NCBI GenBank assembly: GCA_963838155.1
Contig: CAWIQE010000022.1
Coordinates: forward strand, 150,387-214,386
Length of the DNA: 64,000 nt
Reading direction: 5' to 3'
Source: Pararhizobium_B sp963838155
GTDB lineage: Bacteria; Pseudomonadota; Alphaproteobacteria; Rhizobiales; Rhizobiaceae
The position numbers and the translations under genes were made by a program. Numbering within the stretch: the stretch's first letter is position 1; every line of letters begins with the position of its first letter. The notes beneath the pieces are model-generated. The model did not search any database. It was given only the letters and a program-made list of their open reading frames with translations, and was not told where the DNA came from. This document shows positions 37,441-45,238 of the stretch, in pieces.

Positions 37441-38187
37441 CTTCGCCGCCCTCTTGGCCTCCACATCCTTGAGCCAGCCGTCATAGGGATATGAATCCTG
37501 TGGAGCATAAGGTGTGGTGGACGGCTGACGCACATACGCGGCGAAAAAGTCTTCATAATTCGTCGGGTAGGTAGCGACACTCCGTCCGCTTATTTCCGAC
37601 TTCCCCTGGACAGGCGTCAACGTTCCAGCTTTTCGAACGCACTCCGCAGCCTCTGGCACGGAGAGCGTCTTTCCTTCTCCGTTGCACTTGAAGGAGGCGT
37701 TGAAGTAGGGATCGGATATCTGCCACCGTCCGTCCAGATACACCTCGACGGTGACATGGGTTGTGCCCGGCTGGGTCTGATCGAGAAAGTCCTTGCCGGC
37801 CAATTGAACGGTGCGGGATGGAATGGAAAGCTTGCTCAGCGCCCAATGAAAAGCTTGGGCGGCTCCGCCGCAAAGCATCGTCCCCTTGGGCGTTCCAAGC
37901 AGCGCGTATTTGATCGAAAAGGGAGCTCCGGGCCGCTTTTCAGTGCCATCTCGAATATTCCGATAGATCCAATCCCGAACGACCAGCGTGGCTTTCTTTT
38001 TGTCCAGGGGACCGAACATCGGAAGCTTCGCGTCTCTTCTGACGATTTCGGTGGCGAAGGCGCCGGGACCATGTTTCTCGAGCCCGATTGCCTCGTCACG
38101 ATAATGCAGTGCAGCAAACGCAAAAACGGAAGTCGACAATGCAAGCGCGACTGTAAATGATCCGAGCAACAATACGTTCTTTCGCAA
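37438..38187 (-). CDS. Transglutaminase-like secreted or membrane-anchored protein
   Basis: 249 aa. After a hydrophobic N-terminus (about residues 3-25) the mature part carries a plausible Cys-His-Asp papain-like triad: Cys in GTPKGTMLCGGAAQAFHW, His in TTHVTVEVYLDGRWQISDPY and Asp in the same segment. This is the transglutaminase-like core pattern. The start is taken as TTG 38187 because GGAGGGA sits six bases upstream; another TTG at 38214 is possible. Its base composition is clearly less GC-rich than its neighbours and its codon use differs, suggesting acquisition by transfer. Substrate unknown. Confidence 0.7.
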   Translation of the reverse strand: MRKNVLLLGSFTVALALSTSVFAFAALHYRDEAIGLEKHGPGAFATEIVRRDAKLPMFGPLDKKKATLVVRDWIYRNIRDGTEKRPGAPFSIKYALLGTPKGTMLCGGAAQAFHWALSKLSIPSRTVQLAGKDFLDQTQPGTTHVTVEVYLDGRWQISDPYFNASFKCNGEGKTLSVPEAAECVRKAGTLTPVQGKSEISGRSVATYPTNYEDFFAAYVRQPSTTPYAPQDSYPYDGWLKDVEAKRAAK

Positions 38188-38517
38188 TAGTCCCTCCACG
38201 TTCTCGGAATACAAATTTTTGCATTACACTATCCTCATGCTCGCCGCGCGTGCAACCGCCCATACGGAATTTATGGGCGCTGAGGTCCGGCGGTTGGGGG
38301 AAGTGGGCGCGACCGCAGCGGCCTGGACGTGGCTGCCCACGGTCTTCGGCGGCCGCCGGCGCTTCGCTTCCGCCCGGCGATTGCGGCGGCCTGCGCGCCG
38401 CACGGGCATGCCTTTCTCGGACGAGGGAATGACTTCTCTCGCCGGACTTTCACCGCTGAGTCGTGGGGAGAATTCGGGTGCGAGGCCGAGGGGCCGTGCC
38501 GAATCAATTCATCTGGA
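38188..38517. other. Gap between repB and transglutaminase gene; no repC
   Basis: About 330 bp downstream of repB where a repABC operon would have incA and repC. I find no RepC-like frame on either strand and no clear antisense-RNA structure. The part next to the transglutaminase gene (38190-38260) is AT-rich and probably its promoter; the rest is GC-rich filler. Confidence 0.6.
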
Positions 38518-39516
38518 TTAGGCCTTGCGGCGCTTCTCGAAGCGTTCGATCAGGTCCGGAAGCGCGTCGGCCAGGAACGCGGCGAAGGCCGCGCCCGAAC
38601 CGCCGACGAAATCGATCCGCGGCCTCGGGCCGGACGTCGAAACCCGGGCGATCGCTCGGCCGGCCGCGTCCCGCATCTCCCGCGGCGGCTCGGACGGCCG
38701 CCATTTCGAAAGCCGGTCGAACAGGATCTTGAACCGGCGGTCGCTGTCGGCCGCCCGGAAGCGGTCGGAGTGGATTTCTTCGAAGGCCCTGTGGTCTCCC
38801 GCCTCCGTGCGGAGCATCGCGGCGAGCGCCAGCCAGCGCGGCCGGCCGGCCTTCGGCGCCGGGCCGATCGCCTCCGCGACGTGCCGCGGCACGGCCTCGG
38901 CCACCTGCAGGAGGCGCGCGACCTCGCTCTTGTGCACCGACAGCGCGTCCTGGACGACCGTCCGCTCGAAGCCGCGCTCGATCAGCGCCTGGGCGAAATA
39001 GGCCCGCTCTATGAACGAGAGGTCGCGCCGGTCGGCGTTCTCCTTGCCCTGCGCCAGCACGAGCTCCTTGTCGTCGAGCTCGCGCACGATCGCCCTGACC
39101 GGCAGGCCGAGACGCGCCGCCGCCCGGATGCGCCTGTGTCCGTAGGCCGTCTGGTAGCGGCCCTCCGCCTCCGGATGGGGGCGAACGAGCACCGGCACCT
39201 GCTGGCCGTTCTCCCGGATGCTGGAAAGAAGCGCCGCGAACGTCGGGTCCCCCTCCTCGTCCCGGCTGAGGCGGTCGGCGACGAAAGCGGCGTCGATCAG
39301 CCCCGGATCGAGCGACACGAGCCGTCCGGAGCGATCGAGCTCCCGCCGAAGCGCCCGCGCATCGTCGATCTCGCCGGCGAGCCCGGCGAGCGACAGTCCC
39401 ATGGCCTTCACGGCCCCGGAGGCGGGCCGCCGCGCCGCGCCGGCATCCGGCGCCGGCTGCGGCGCCGACCCGCCGTCGAAGAATGTCTTCAAGGCATCGC
39501 GGCGCTTCTCGTTCAT
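38518..39516 (-). CDS. repB: RepABC-type partition protein RepB (ParB family)
   Basis: 332 aa. MNEKRRDALKTFF start; the ParB N-terminal CTP-binding domain has GQQVPVLVRPHPEAEGRYQT followed by GHRRIRAA (GHRR at 126-129) and RDLSFIERAYFAQAL; the central HTH is RTVVQDALSVHKSEVARLLQ. A C-terminal PARTITION-type region ends in basic residues. It would bind parS and form the segregation complex. ATGA overlap with repA (39513-39516) shows they are one operon. No repC follows. Confidence 0.92.
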   Translation of the reverse strand: MNEKRRDALKTFFDGGSAPQPAPDAGAARRPASGAVKAMGLSLAGLAGEIDDARALRRELDRSGRLVSLDPGLIDAAFVADRLSRDEEGDPTFAALLSSIRENGQQVPVLVRPHPEAEGRYQTAYGHRRIRAAARLGLPVRAIVRELDDKELVLAQGKENADRRDLSFIERAYFAQALIERGFERTVVQDALSVHKSEVARLLQVAEAVPRHVAEAIGPAPKAGRPRWLALAAMLRTEAGDHRAFEEIHSDRFRAADSDRRFKILFDRLSKWRPSEPPREMRDAAGRAIARVSTSGPRPRIDFVGGSGAAFAAFLADALPDLIERFEKRRKA

Positions 39517-40853
39517 GCCGTCGCTCCCGTCTTCTGGCGTCCCCAGGCCTGCATGATCAGCCCCTCGATCTCGGAATTGACGGCCGTCAGCGCTTCCATC
39601 GCGCGATCGTAGGTCGCCCGCGTGAAGTTCTCGCGGCCCACTTCGTAGAGCGTCTGCTTGGTCAGGCCCGCATCGGAAATCGCCGTCGACTTCACCATCG
39701 GCGCCGTCAGCACCCGGGCGCCGAACAGGGACCGCAGGAAACCGACGATCTGGGCCTGCGGCCCGTCGTTCGGCTCGAACCGGGTGACGAGATAGCGCAC
39801 GAAGTCGAAATTGAGCGTGCCGCCCGCCGCCCGCACCACCGCGAGCAGGTCCGCGGTCATGAACAGGAACTGGCTCATCGACGCGACGTCGAGCATCTGC
39901 GGATGGACCGTGACGACCACCGACGTCGCGGCGCAGAGCGCCGACAGCGTCAGGAAGCCGAGCTGCGGCGGACAATCGAGGACGACGACGTCGTAGCGCT
40001 TCTCCACGCTGTCGAGCGCGGCCTGCACCCGCGAGAAGAACATCGCCTCGCTGGCGCCGTCGCGCGCGCGCCGATCGGCCAGGACCCGCGGCGTGACGTG
40101 CTCGAACTCCTGCAGCTCCAGGTTCCCGGGCACCAGGTCGAGGCCGTCGAAATGGGTGCGGCGTATGATGTCCGAGAGGTCGCGCCGCTCGTCGTCGTAG
40201 CGGATTGCGCCGTAGAGGGTGTCGTTGCCCGTCAGGTCGATCTCGGGCTGGTAGCCGAAGAGCGCCGACAGCGAGGCCTGCGGGTCGAGGTCGACCGCAA
40301 GGACGCGCAGGCCCCCGAGGGCCAGTCCCTGCGCCAGATGCGCGCTGCTCGTCGTCTTGCCCGAGCCGCCCTTGAAATTGGTGACGGCGATGACCTGCAG
40401 GTGCTCGCCGAGTTCGCCGTCGCGCCACTTCATGTAGCCGCGCGCCCTCGCGGCGTTGCCCTTCTCCACCGCCTGGCGCGCCAGATGGCGGCGCAGCGCG
40501 TTGATGTCCCTCAGGGTGTAGAGCCGCCGCCCGCCCGGCCCGGTTTCCGGCTGCGGCCCCTCGCTCGCCAGCGAAAGCTGCCGCAGATAGCCGTCGCTGA
40601 CGCCGATCAGCCGGGCCGCCTCTCCGCTCGAGAAGCTGCGCAGCACCTTTTCCTCGCTCGACCGGGCGAGCCGCTCGCGCATCGCGCTGAGCTGCGCCGA
40701 AAGCGCTGCCGCGTCCGATGCGATGGCCCGGTCCGCCGAGACGGCCGCCTCCTCCACGTCGCCGCCCCGCTCCGGCGGCTCGTGCTCCGCCGGGTCGTGC
40801 CAACGACGTTCGGCGATTTCGGCCAGTGTTTCCATGGACGCGCGCCCCCGCAT
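39513..40853 (-). CDS. repA: RepABC-type partition ATPase RepA (ParA family)
   Basis: 446 aa. N-terminal MerR-like winged helix at about residues 72-125 (SFSSGEAARLIGVSDGYLRQ) allows DNA binding and autoregulation; deviant Walker A KGGSGKTT (161-168), VLAVDLDPQASLSALFG and DVVVLDCPPQLGFLTLSAL follow. This is the type Ib ParA of repABC plasmids. Two starts are possible, ATG 40853 behind GGAGGAG and ATG 40835 behind GGGGGCG. A palindrome lies about 60 bp upstream. Confidence 0.93.
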   Translation of the reverse strand: MRGRASMETLAEIAERRWHDPAEHEPPERGGDVEEAAVSADRAIASDAAALSAQLSAMRERLARSSEEKVLRSFSSGEAARLIGVSDGYLRQLSLASEGPQPETGPGGRRLYTLRDINALRRHLARQAVEKGNAARARGYMKWRDGELGEHLQVIAVTNFKGGSGKTTSSAHLAQGLALGGLRVLAVDLDPQASLSALFGYQPEIDLTGNDTLYGAIRYDDERRDLSDIIRRTHFDGLDLVPGNLELQEFEHVTPRVLADRRARDGASEAMFFSRVQAALDSVEKRYDVVVLDCPPQLGFLTLSALCAATSVVVTVHPQMLDVASMSQFLFMTADLLAVVRAAGGTLNFDFVRYLVTRFEPNDGPQAQIVGFLRSLFGARVLTAPMVKSTAISDAGLTKQTLYEVGRENFTRATYDRAMEALTAVNSEIEGLIMQAWGRQKTGATA

Positions 40854-40909
40854 CTCCTCCGCCGACGGAATCGCCAGCGAATCACTTCACTTACGGCTGG
40901 AAGCTTTAT

Positions 40910-40927
40910 TTACGGATTTTGCCGTAA
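40910..40927. promoter_or_regulatory. Candidate repA operator
   Basis: TTACGG (40910-40915), six-base spacer, CCGTAA (40922-40927), with a further TTACGG direct copy at 40891-40896, in the only AT-rich stretch upstream of repA. RepA proteins with an N-terminal helix-turn-helix repress their own promoter through such inverted repeats. Confidence 0.45.
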
Positions 40928-41019
40928 CAAGGGGGGTGCGGGCATAAAATCTTCGGAAATGCTTCGCCGGGGAGCGCCCGCGCGCGATGGGATCTTGCCC
41001 CGACCGGCGCCGGGCGCCC

Positions 41020-42024
41020 TCAATCCTCCGTCGAGGCCTGGCCCAGCGTGTCGGCCATGGCCGCGCCGCGCTTGCCCATCGGCCGGTCCTCGCCGATCGT
41101 CGTGTCGATGGCGGTCTGGTGCTCCATTTCGGCGTTCAGCTCGGCGCCCACGAGGAGGATCACTGTCGAGATCCAGACCCACATCAGGAAGCCGATGACC
41201 GCGCCGAGGGAGCCGTAGGTGGCGTTGTAGTCGGCGAAATTCTGCAGGTACCAGGAAAAGCCGTAGGAGGCCGCGACCCAAACGACGGTCGCGACCGCCG
41301 CGCCCGGGACCTGCCAGCGCCACCGTGCGCGCTTGCGGCTGGGCCCGAACCGGTAGACCACCGTCACCGCGATGGCCATGGCCACGAAGATCACCGGCCA
41401 GCGCAGGACGTCGACCAGCTGTGCGAGGACCCCCCTGATGCCGAGGAAGGACATGACCGCCGGCACCACGCCCACCGCCACCACGATGAGGGCGACCGTC
41501 AGCATCGCGCCGAGCGTGAACAGCAGGGAGAGCAGGTTGAGGTGCACGAAACCGCGCTTCTCACGCTCCTCGTAGGCGATGTTGAGGGCTTCGAAGATCG
41601 TCTTGATTCCGTTGTTCGCGCTCCAGAGCGCCACCAGAAGCCCGAAGACGAACCCGAAACCGAGCGCGCCGCTGCTGGCCTTGGCGAGCGTATCCAGCTG
41701 CCCGGAAATCAGCTCGTAGCCGGCCTGCGGCATCAGCGTCGAGATGAAGGCGATGTGTTCGGCGATCGACGCCGGATCGGCGGCGAGGCCGTAGAGCGAG
41801 ACGAAGGCCGCGAGCGCCGGGAACAGCGCCAGGATCAGGTAGAACGTCACGCCGGCGGCAATCAGGCTGATGCGGTCGGTCACGACCTCCGAGCCGACGC
41901 GCCGGACGATGTCCCACCAGCCGTTGGCGGGGATGTGCTGCGGCCACTCGGCGCCGCGTCCGCGGCCCTTCTGGCGCAGCCGTACCCTCTCCGTGTTCTG
42001 GCCCATGCTCGAAAGTCCCGCCAT
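41020..42024 (-). CDS. YihY/BrkB-type inner membrane protein
   Basis: 334 aa, six TMs. Family landmarks: DRISLIAAGVTFYLILALFP near the N-terminus, LVALWSANNGIKTIFEALN with IAYEEREKRGF, and the C-terminal YGSLGAVIGFLMWVWISTVI followed by LLVGAELNAEME. Once annotated as ribonuclease BN in error; the function is unknown. The ATG 42024 gives MAGLSSMGQNTE; a Met at residue 7 is an alternative. Upstream of repA, same strand, with the repA promoter in the gap. Confidence 0.9.
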   Translation of the reverse strand: MAGLSSMGQNTERVRLRQKGRGRGAEWPQHIPANGWWDIVRRVGSEVVTDRISLIAAGVTFYLILALFPALAAFVSLYGLAADPASIAEHIAFISTLMPQAGYELISGQLDTLAKASSGALGFGFVFGLLVALWSANNGIKTIFEALNIAYEEREKRGFVHLNLLSLLFTLGAMLTVALIVVAVGVVPAVMSFLGIRGVLAQLVDVLRWPVIFVAMAIAVTVVYRFGPSRKRARWRWQVPGAAVATVVWVAASYGFSWYLQNFADYNATYGSLGAVIGFLMWVWISTVILLVGAELNAEMEHQTAIDTTIGEDRPMGKRGAAMADTLGQASTED

Positions 42025-42217
42025 TCAATACGTTGGATCGACCTCAACCGCTCAAGGGACAAACTCCGCGCCCTGTCGTTCGTTCCAACCGGCCGTCCGC
42101 TTCCAGGTGCGTTCCATGTGCGGGCGGAACAACGTCCGATGCCCCGGCGTTCGCCCCGGGGAAGGCCGATCCACCCTGTCGGAGCCGGATCGGCCATCGT
42201 CTGGAGACCGAGAGAAC

Positions 42218-42514
42218 ATGGTGGACAAGATCGACTCCCGAAGCGCGAAGCAAGGCCGCAGCGGCCGCCGCGTCTTCGTCATCCTGGTCGCGTCCTTCGT
42301 CCTGGCCCTCGTCGCCTGGGTGATCGCGGACATCTATTTCGCCGGGATTTCGCCCGGCGACAAGCAGCTTCCGGCGGAAAAGGCGCAGACCGAGACGCAG
42401 AACGCCACGACGCCCGAGCAACATCTCGACAACCCGAAGCAGGCCGTTCCCCAGCAGACCAAGCCCCTTCCGGACAATGTGGGACAGGACCGCCCGGGCG
42501 ACACGAAGCGCTGA
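42218..42514 (+). CDS. Small single-TM hypothetical protein
   Basis: 98 aa. Cytoplasmic basic N-terminus (SRSAKQGRSGRR), one TM at about residues 19-41 (VFVILVASFVLALVAWVIAD), then a periplasmic, Gln/Pro/Thr-rich tail. GAGACCGAGAGAAC precedes the ATG. Similar small proteins accompany YihY genes in rhizobia, but I cannot name a family. Confidence 0.7.
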   Translation: MVDKIDSRSAKQGRSGRRVFVILVASFVLALVAWVIADIYFAGISPGDKQLPAEKAQTETQNATTPEQHLDNPKQAVPQQTKPLPDNVGQDRPGDTKR

Positions 42515-42568
42515 CCTCGCCCGCTCGGCGGGGCGCCGCCGACGCGGGCCAGGGCCGGAGCTCGCTCC

Positions 42569-42964
42569 TCAGGCGGCGTCCCATTGCGGCTCGTCGGCCG
42601 CGACGCGGCGCGCATTCCGGCGCCGGCGGAGGGACGCCTCGAGCCGCCGCGCCAGCAATTCTTGCCGGACGGGCTTGCCCATGGAGGCCTCGGGCCGGCA
42701 GGACAGGCCGCGTTCCAGGGTGCCGTCCGTCAGGCAGATGAGCTCGACGGCCCGCTCGGCGAGCTTTTCGGCCAGCCACGCGCCGGTGCCCCCGGCCATC
42801 GCGGAAAGGTCGACGATCGCGACGGCCGGCATTTCCTGGTCCGCCAGGCCGAGCGCCGTCAGCGCGTCCTCGACCGGCCCGACGGGCACGTAGCCGGCAT
42901 CGTAGACGGCGGCGAGCGCGACTTCGGCCGACCGGCCGTCATTTCCGCAAACGAGAACTTTCAT
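42569..42964 (-). CDS. Stand-alone receiver-domain protein
   Basis: 131 aa resembling a single CheY-like receiver: MKVLVCGNDGRSAEVALAAV with Asp9 in place of the usual acidic pair, VAIVDLSAM with the likely phospho-acceptor Asp52, and MGKPVRQELLARRLE with the conserved Lys-Pro. No output domain. The reduced acidic pocket may make phosphorylation weak. Divergent from the LigD phosphoesterase gene. Confidence 0.75.
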   Translation of the reverse strand: MKVLVCGNDGRSAEVALAAVYDAGYVPVGPVEDALTALGLADQEMPAVAIVDLSAMAGGTGAWLAEKLAERAVELICLTDGTLERGLSCRPEASMGKPVRQELLARRLEASLRRRRNARRVAADEPQWDAA

Positions 42965-43084
42965 CGAGACACTCCGACAGCTATGGGTCAACGGCGCGAC
43001 AACGCACGGTCCGGCGCCCGGGTTCCAGCGGAACCGCGGCCGGCGACGATCGTTTCCCCGGCGGGGGCGGAAAGGCCATCGACG

Positions 43085-43744
43085 ATGACGGAGCGACACG
43101 GAAGCGACCGCCTCGAAGGATACCGCGGCAAGCGCGACTTCTCGCGCACCGGCGAGCCCCGCGGCAAGCGCCGGTCCGGCGCCGCCGGCAAGCTCTCCTT
43201 CGTCGTCCAGAAGCACGACGCGCGAAGCCTGCATTACGATTTCCGGCTCGAGTGGAACGGCGCGCTGTGGAGCTGGGCGGTGACGCGCGGGCCGAGCGCG
43301 GACCCGGAGGACCGGCGGCTGGCGGTACGGACCGAGGACCATCCCCTCGACTACGGCGATTTCGAAGGCACGATACCGGCCGGCGAATATGGCGGCGGCA
43401 CCGTGATGCTGTGGGACCGCGGCTGGTGGGAGCCCGTCGACGATCCCGAGGAGGGCATGGACGCCGGCAAGCTGCACTTCCGCCTGCACGGCAAGCGCAT
43501 GAAGGGCGGCTGGGCGCTCGTCCGGATGAAGAAGAAGGACGAGAAGCGCGAGAACTGGCTCCTCGTCAAGGAGCGCGACGACCGCGCCGTCGACGACGGC
43601 GACGCGTTGACGAAAAAGCACGCGGAGAGCGTGAAGACCGGGCGCACGATGGACGAGATCGCCAGCGAGGACGCGGGCGGCGGCGACCGGCCGGCCGGCC
43701 ATGGCGGCAGCGATCGGAAAGGCAGAGGGAGGTCGCCGCAGTGA
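43085..43744 (+). CDS. LigD-type 3'-phosphoesterase (separate gene)
   Basis: 219 aa, the PE module of the bacterial NHEJ protein LigD as an independent protein. It heals 3' ends by removing ribonucleotides and phosphates. Catalytic residues of the family are present: His44, His50 and Asp52 in KHDARSLHYDFRLEWNG, His86 and Tyr90 in RTEDHPLDYGDFEG. The C-terminus is a charged, disordered tail. It overlaps the polymerase gene by 4 bp (GTGA). Confidence 0.9.
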   Translation: MTERHGSDRLEGYRGKRDFSRTGEPRGKRRSGAAGKLSFVVQKHDARSLHYDFRLEWNGALWSWAVTRGPSADPEDRRLAVRTEDHPLDYGDFEGTIPAGEYGGGTVMLWDRGWWEPVDDPEEGMDAGKLHFRLHGKRMKGGWALVRMKKKDEKRENWLLVKERDDRAVDDGDALTKKHAESVKTGRTMDEIASEDAGGGDRPAGHGGSDRKGRGRSPQ

Positions 43745-44661
43745 CGCCGGAAAAGCACTCCCCCGCCGGGCGCGAGGACACCGTCCTCGGCATCCGCATC
43801 AGCCATCCCGAGCGCGTGCTCTTCGCCGGCCAGGGCATCGCCAAGATCGACCTCGCCCGCTACTACGCCGCGGTCGCTGGTCGCATGCTGGAGGACGCCG
43901 CCGACCGGCCGGTCTCGCTGGTGCGCTGCCCGCAGGGCCCGCAGAAGGCCTGCTTCTTCCAGAAACACGCCGGCGACGGCTTTCCGGAGGAGATCCGCAG
44001 GATCCCGATCGAGGAGAAATCCGGCGACCGGCAGGACTATCTCTACATCCGCGACGGCGCCGGCCTCGTGGCCGCCGTGCAGATGGGAACCCTGGAATTC
44101 CACATCTGGGGCTCCACCGTCGACAGCCTCGAAAAGCCGGACCGCATGATCTTCGACCTCGATCCCGACGAGGGGCTCGGCTTTGCCGAGGTGAAGAGCG
44201 CCGCCGTCCTCCTTCGCGACCGCCTGGCCGATCTCGGCCTGCGCTCCGTGCCCATGGTCACCGGCGGCAAGGGCGTCCACGTGGTGGTTCCGCTCGAACG
44301 CCGCTCCGGCTGGGACGGGGTCCGGCGCTTCGCCAAGGGGCTGGCCGGTTCGGTGGCGGCGGAGGATCCCGGCCGCTTCGTCGCCACCATGTCGAAGGAG
44401 AAGCGCAAGGGCCGCATATTCATCGACTGGCTGAGGAACGAGCGCGGGGCGACCGCCGTCGCGCCCTATTCGACCCGGTCGCGCGAAGGAGCCCCCGTCG
44501 CCACGCCCGTGTCCTGGGACGAGCTGGAAACGCTCGACGCCGCGAACGGCTTCCGTATGGCCGTTATCATGGAGCGCATCGAAGAGGCCGACCCCTGGCG
44601 CGAGAGCCGCTCCTGGCGCCAGTCGGTCACGAAGGCGATGATCGCCGCCGTCGGCGGCTGA
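43741..44661 (+). CDS. LigD-type primase-polymerase (separate gene)
   Basis: 306 aa, the POL (archaeo-eukaryotic primase) module of LigD, which adds ribo- or deoxynucleotides at DNA ends. ISHPERVLFAGQGIAKIDLA start; metal Asp residues in MIFDLDPDEG (Asp139/141) and a third in IFIDWLRNERG; GGKGVHVVVPL nucleotide-binding His; YSTRSREGAPVATPVSWDEL near the end. Starts at a GTG overlapping the PE stop. The ligase module that normally joins PE and POL is absent, and no Ku gene is in the window. Confidence 0.92.
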   Translation: MTPEKHSPAGREDTVLGIRISHPERVLFAGQGIAKIDLARYYAAVAGRMLEDAADRPVSLVRCPQGPQKACFFQKHAGDGFPEEIRRIPIEEKSGDRQDYLYIRDGAGLVAAVQMGTLEFHIWGSTVDSLEKPDRMIFDLDPDEGLGFAEVKSAAVLLRDRLADLGLRSVPMVTGGKGVHVVVPLERRSGWDGVRRFAKGLAGSVAAEDPGRFVATMSKEKRKGRIFIDWLRNERGATAVAPYSTRSREGAPVATPVSWDELETLDAANGFRMAVIMERIEEADPWRESRSWRQSVTKAMIAAVGG

Positions 44662-44686
44662 TCGTGACGCCACTGAATCCGTCCGA

Positions 44687-44702
44687 GTTGACAGCTGTCA
44701 AC
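44687..44702. other. parS site 1 (RepABC type)
   Basis: GTTGACAGCTGTCAAC, a perfect 16-bp palindrome matching the known repABC parS pattern GTTNNCNGCNGNNAAC at every fixed position. Confidence 0.88.
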
Positions 44703-44754
44703 CGGACCCGATGCCGCGCACGGGCGCAGGCCGGCTCCGCCTCTCCGCGCGAAA

Positions 44755-44770
44755 GTTGACAGCTGTCAAC
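44755..44770. other. parS site 2 (RepABC type)
   Basis: Identical 16-bp palindrome to site 1, 68 bp centre-to-centre from it; flanked by AAA and TTCGC. Confidence 0.88.
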
Positions 44771-44788
44771 TTCGCTTCGCCGTGCAAA

Positions 44789-44804
44789 GTTGACAGCTGT
44801 CAAC
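44789..44804. other. parS site 3 (RepABC type)
   Basis: Third identical palindrome, 34 bp from site 2 and 12 bp from the stop of the small minus-strand gene. Flanked by AAA and CTCGC, so the duplicated unit is longer than the palindrome. Confidence 0.88.
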
Positions 44805-44815
44805 CTCGCCGCGGC

Positions 44816-45061
44816 TCAGTCGTCGTTGGAGGCGTTGAGCGCTTCCGGCCTCGTCCCGGCGTCCGCGTGGCGCCCGTCATAGCCGTTCTCCGTCAGCCAG
44901 AGCCGGAGGATGTGCCGGATGGCGTCTTCGCGCCGGTCCGCATAGTCCGGATGCCGGCAGCTGAACGCGGCCAGCCGCGACGCGAGATCGTCGTCGATGC
45001 TGACCCTGATGCTGGCTGTACCGGGACCGGATCCCGTTGCGTCGTCTTGCATGGCTTCCAT
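44816..45061 (-). CDS. Small ribbon-helix-helix-like protein
   Basis: 81 aa. The core TASIRVSIDDDLASRLAAFS followed by RREDAIRHILRLWLTE has the beta-strand, helix, helix layout of MetJ/Arc-type DNA-binding proteins, with an acidic, unstructured C-terminus. Its stop lies 12 bp from parS site 3. No toxin gene is next to it, so it may be an accessory regulator or partition-linked factor rather than an antitoxin (inference). Family not identified with certainty. Confidence 0.65.
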   Translation of the reverse strand: MEAMQDDATGSGPGTASIRVSIDDDLASRLAAFSCRHPDYADRREDAIRHILRLWLTENGYDGRHADAGTRPEALNASNDD

Positions 45062-45238
45062 CTTCTTGAGTGACCTGCCGGAACCTTTGCCTCAGGGCGG
45101 AACGCCGCGGCGGGCCGCCCTGTTCCGCCCCGCGCCCATTTACCAAGATGACCGGTTTCAATGGAATTAACCCCATGGGACCGGTAATCGTTTCCGCGAG
45201 GATGAGCTCGGCGCTCTGCCGCTCGCGAGGCGACTATC

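Noticed and set aside
34923..37580. 885-aa minus-strand open frame
   Set aside because: Antisense to leuC and mgtC; His/Arg/Asp-rich shadow.
38219..38521. 100-aa plus-strand frame as a repC remnant or antisense gene
   Set aside because: No RepC features; composition looks non-coding.
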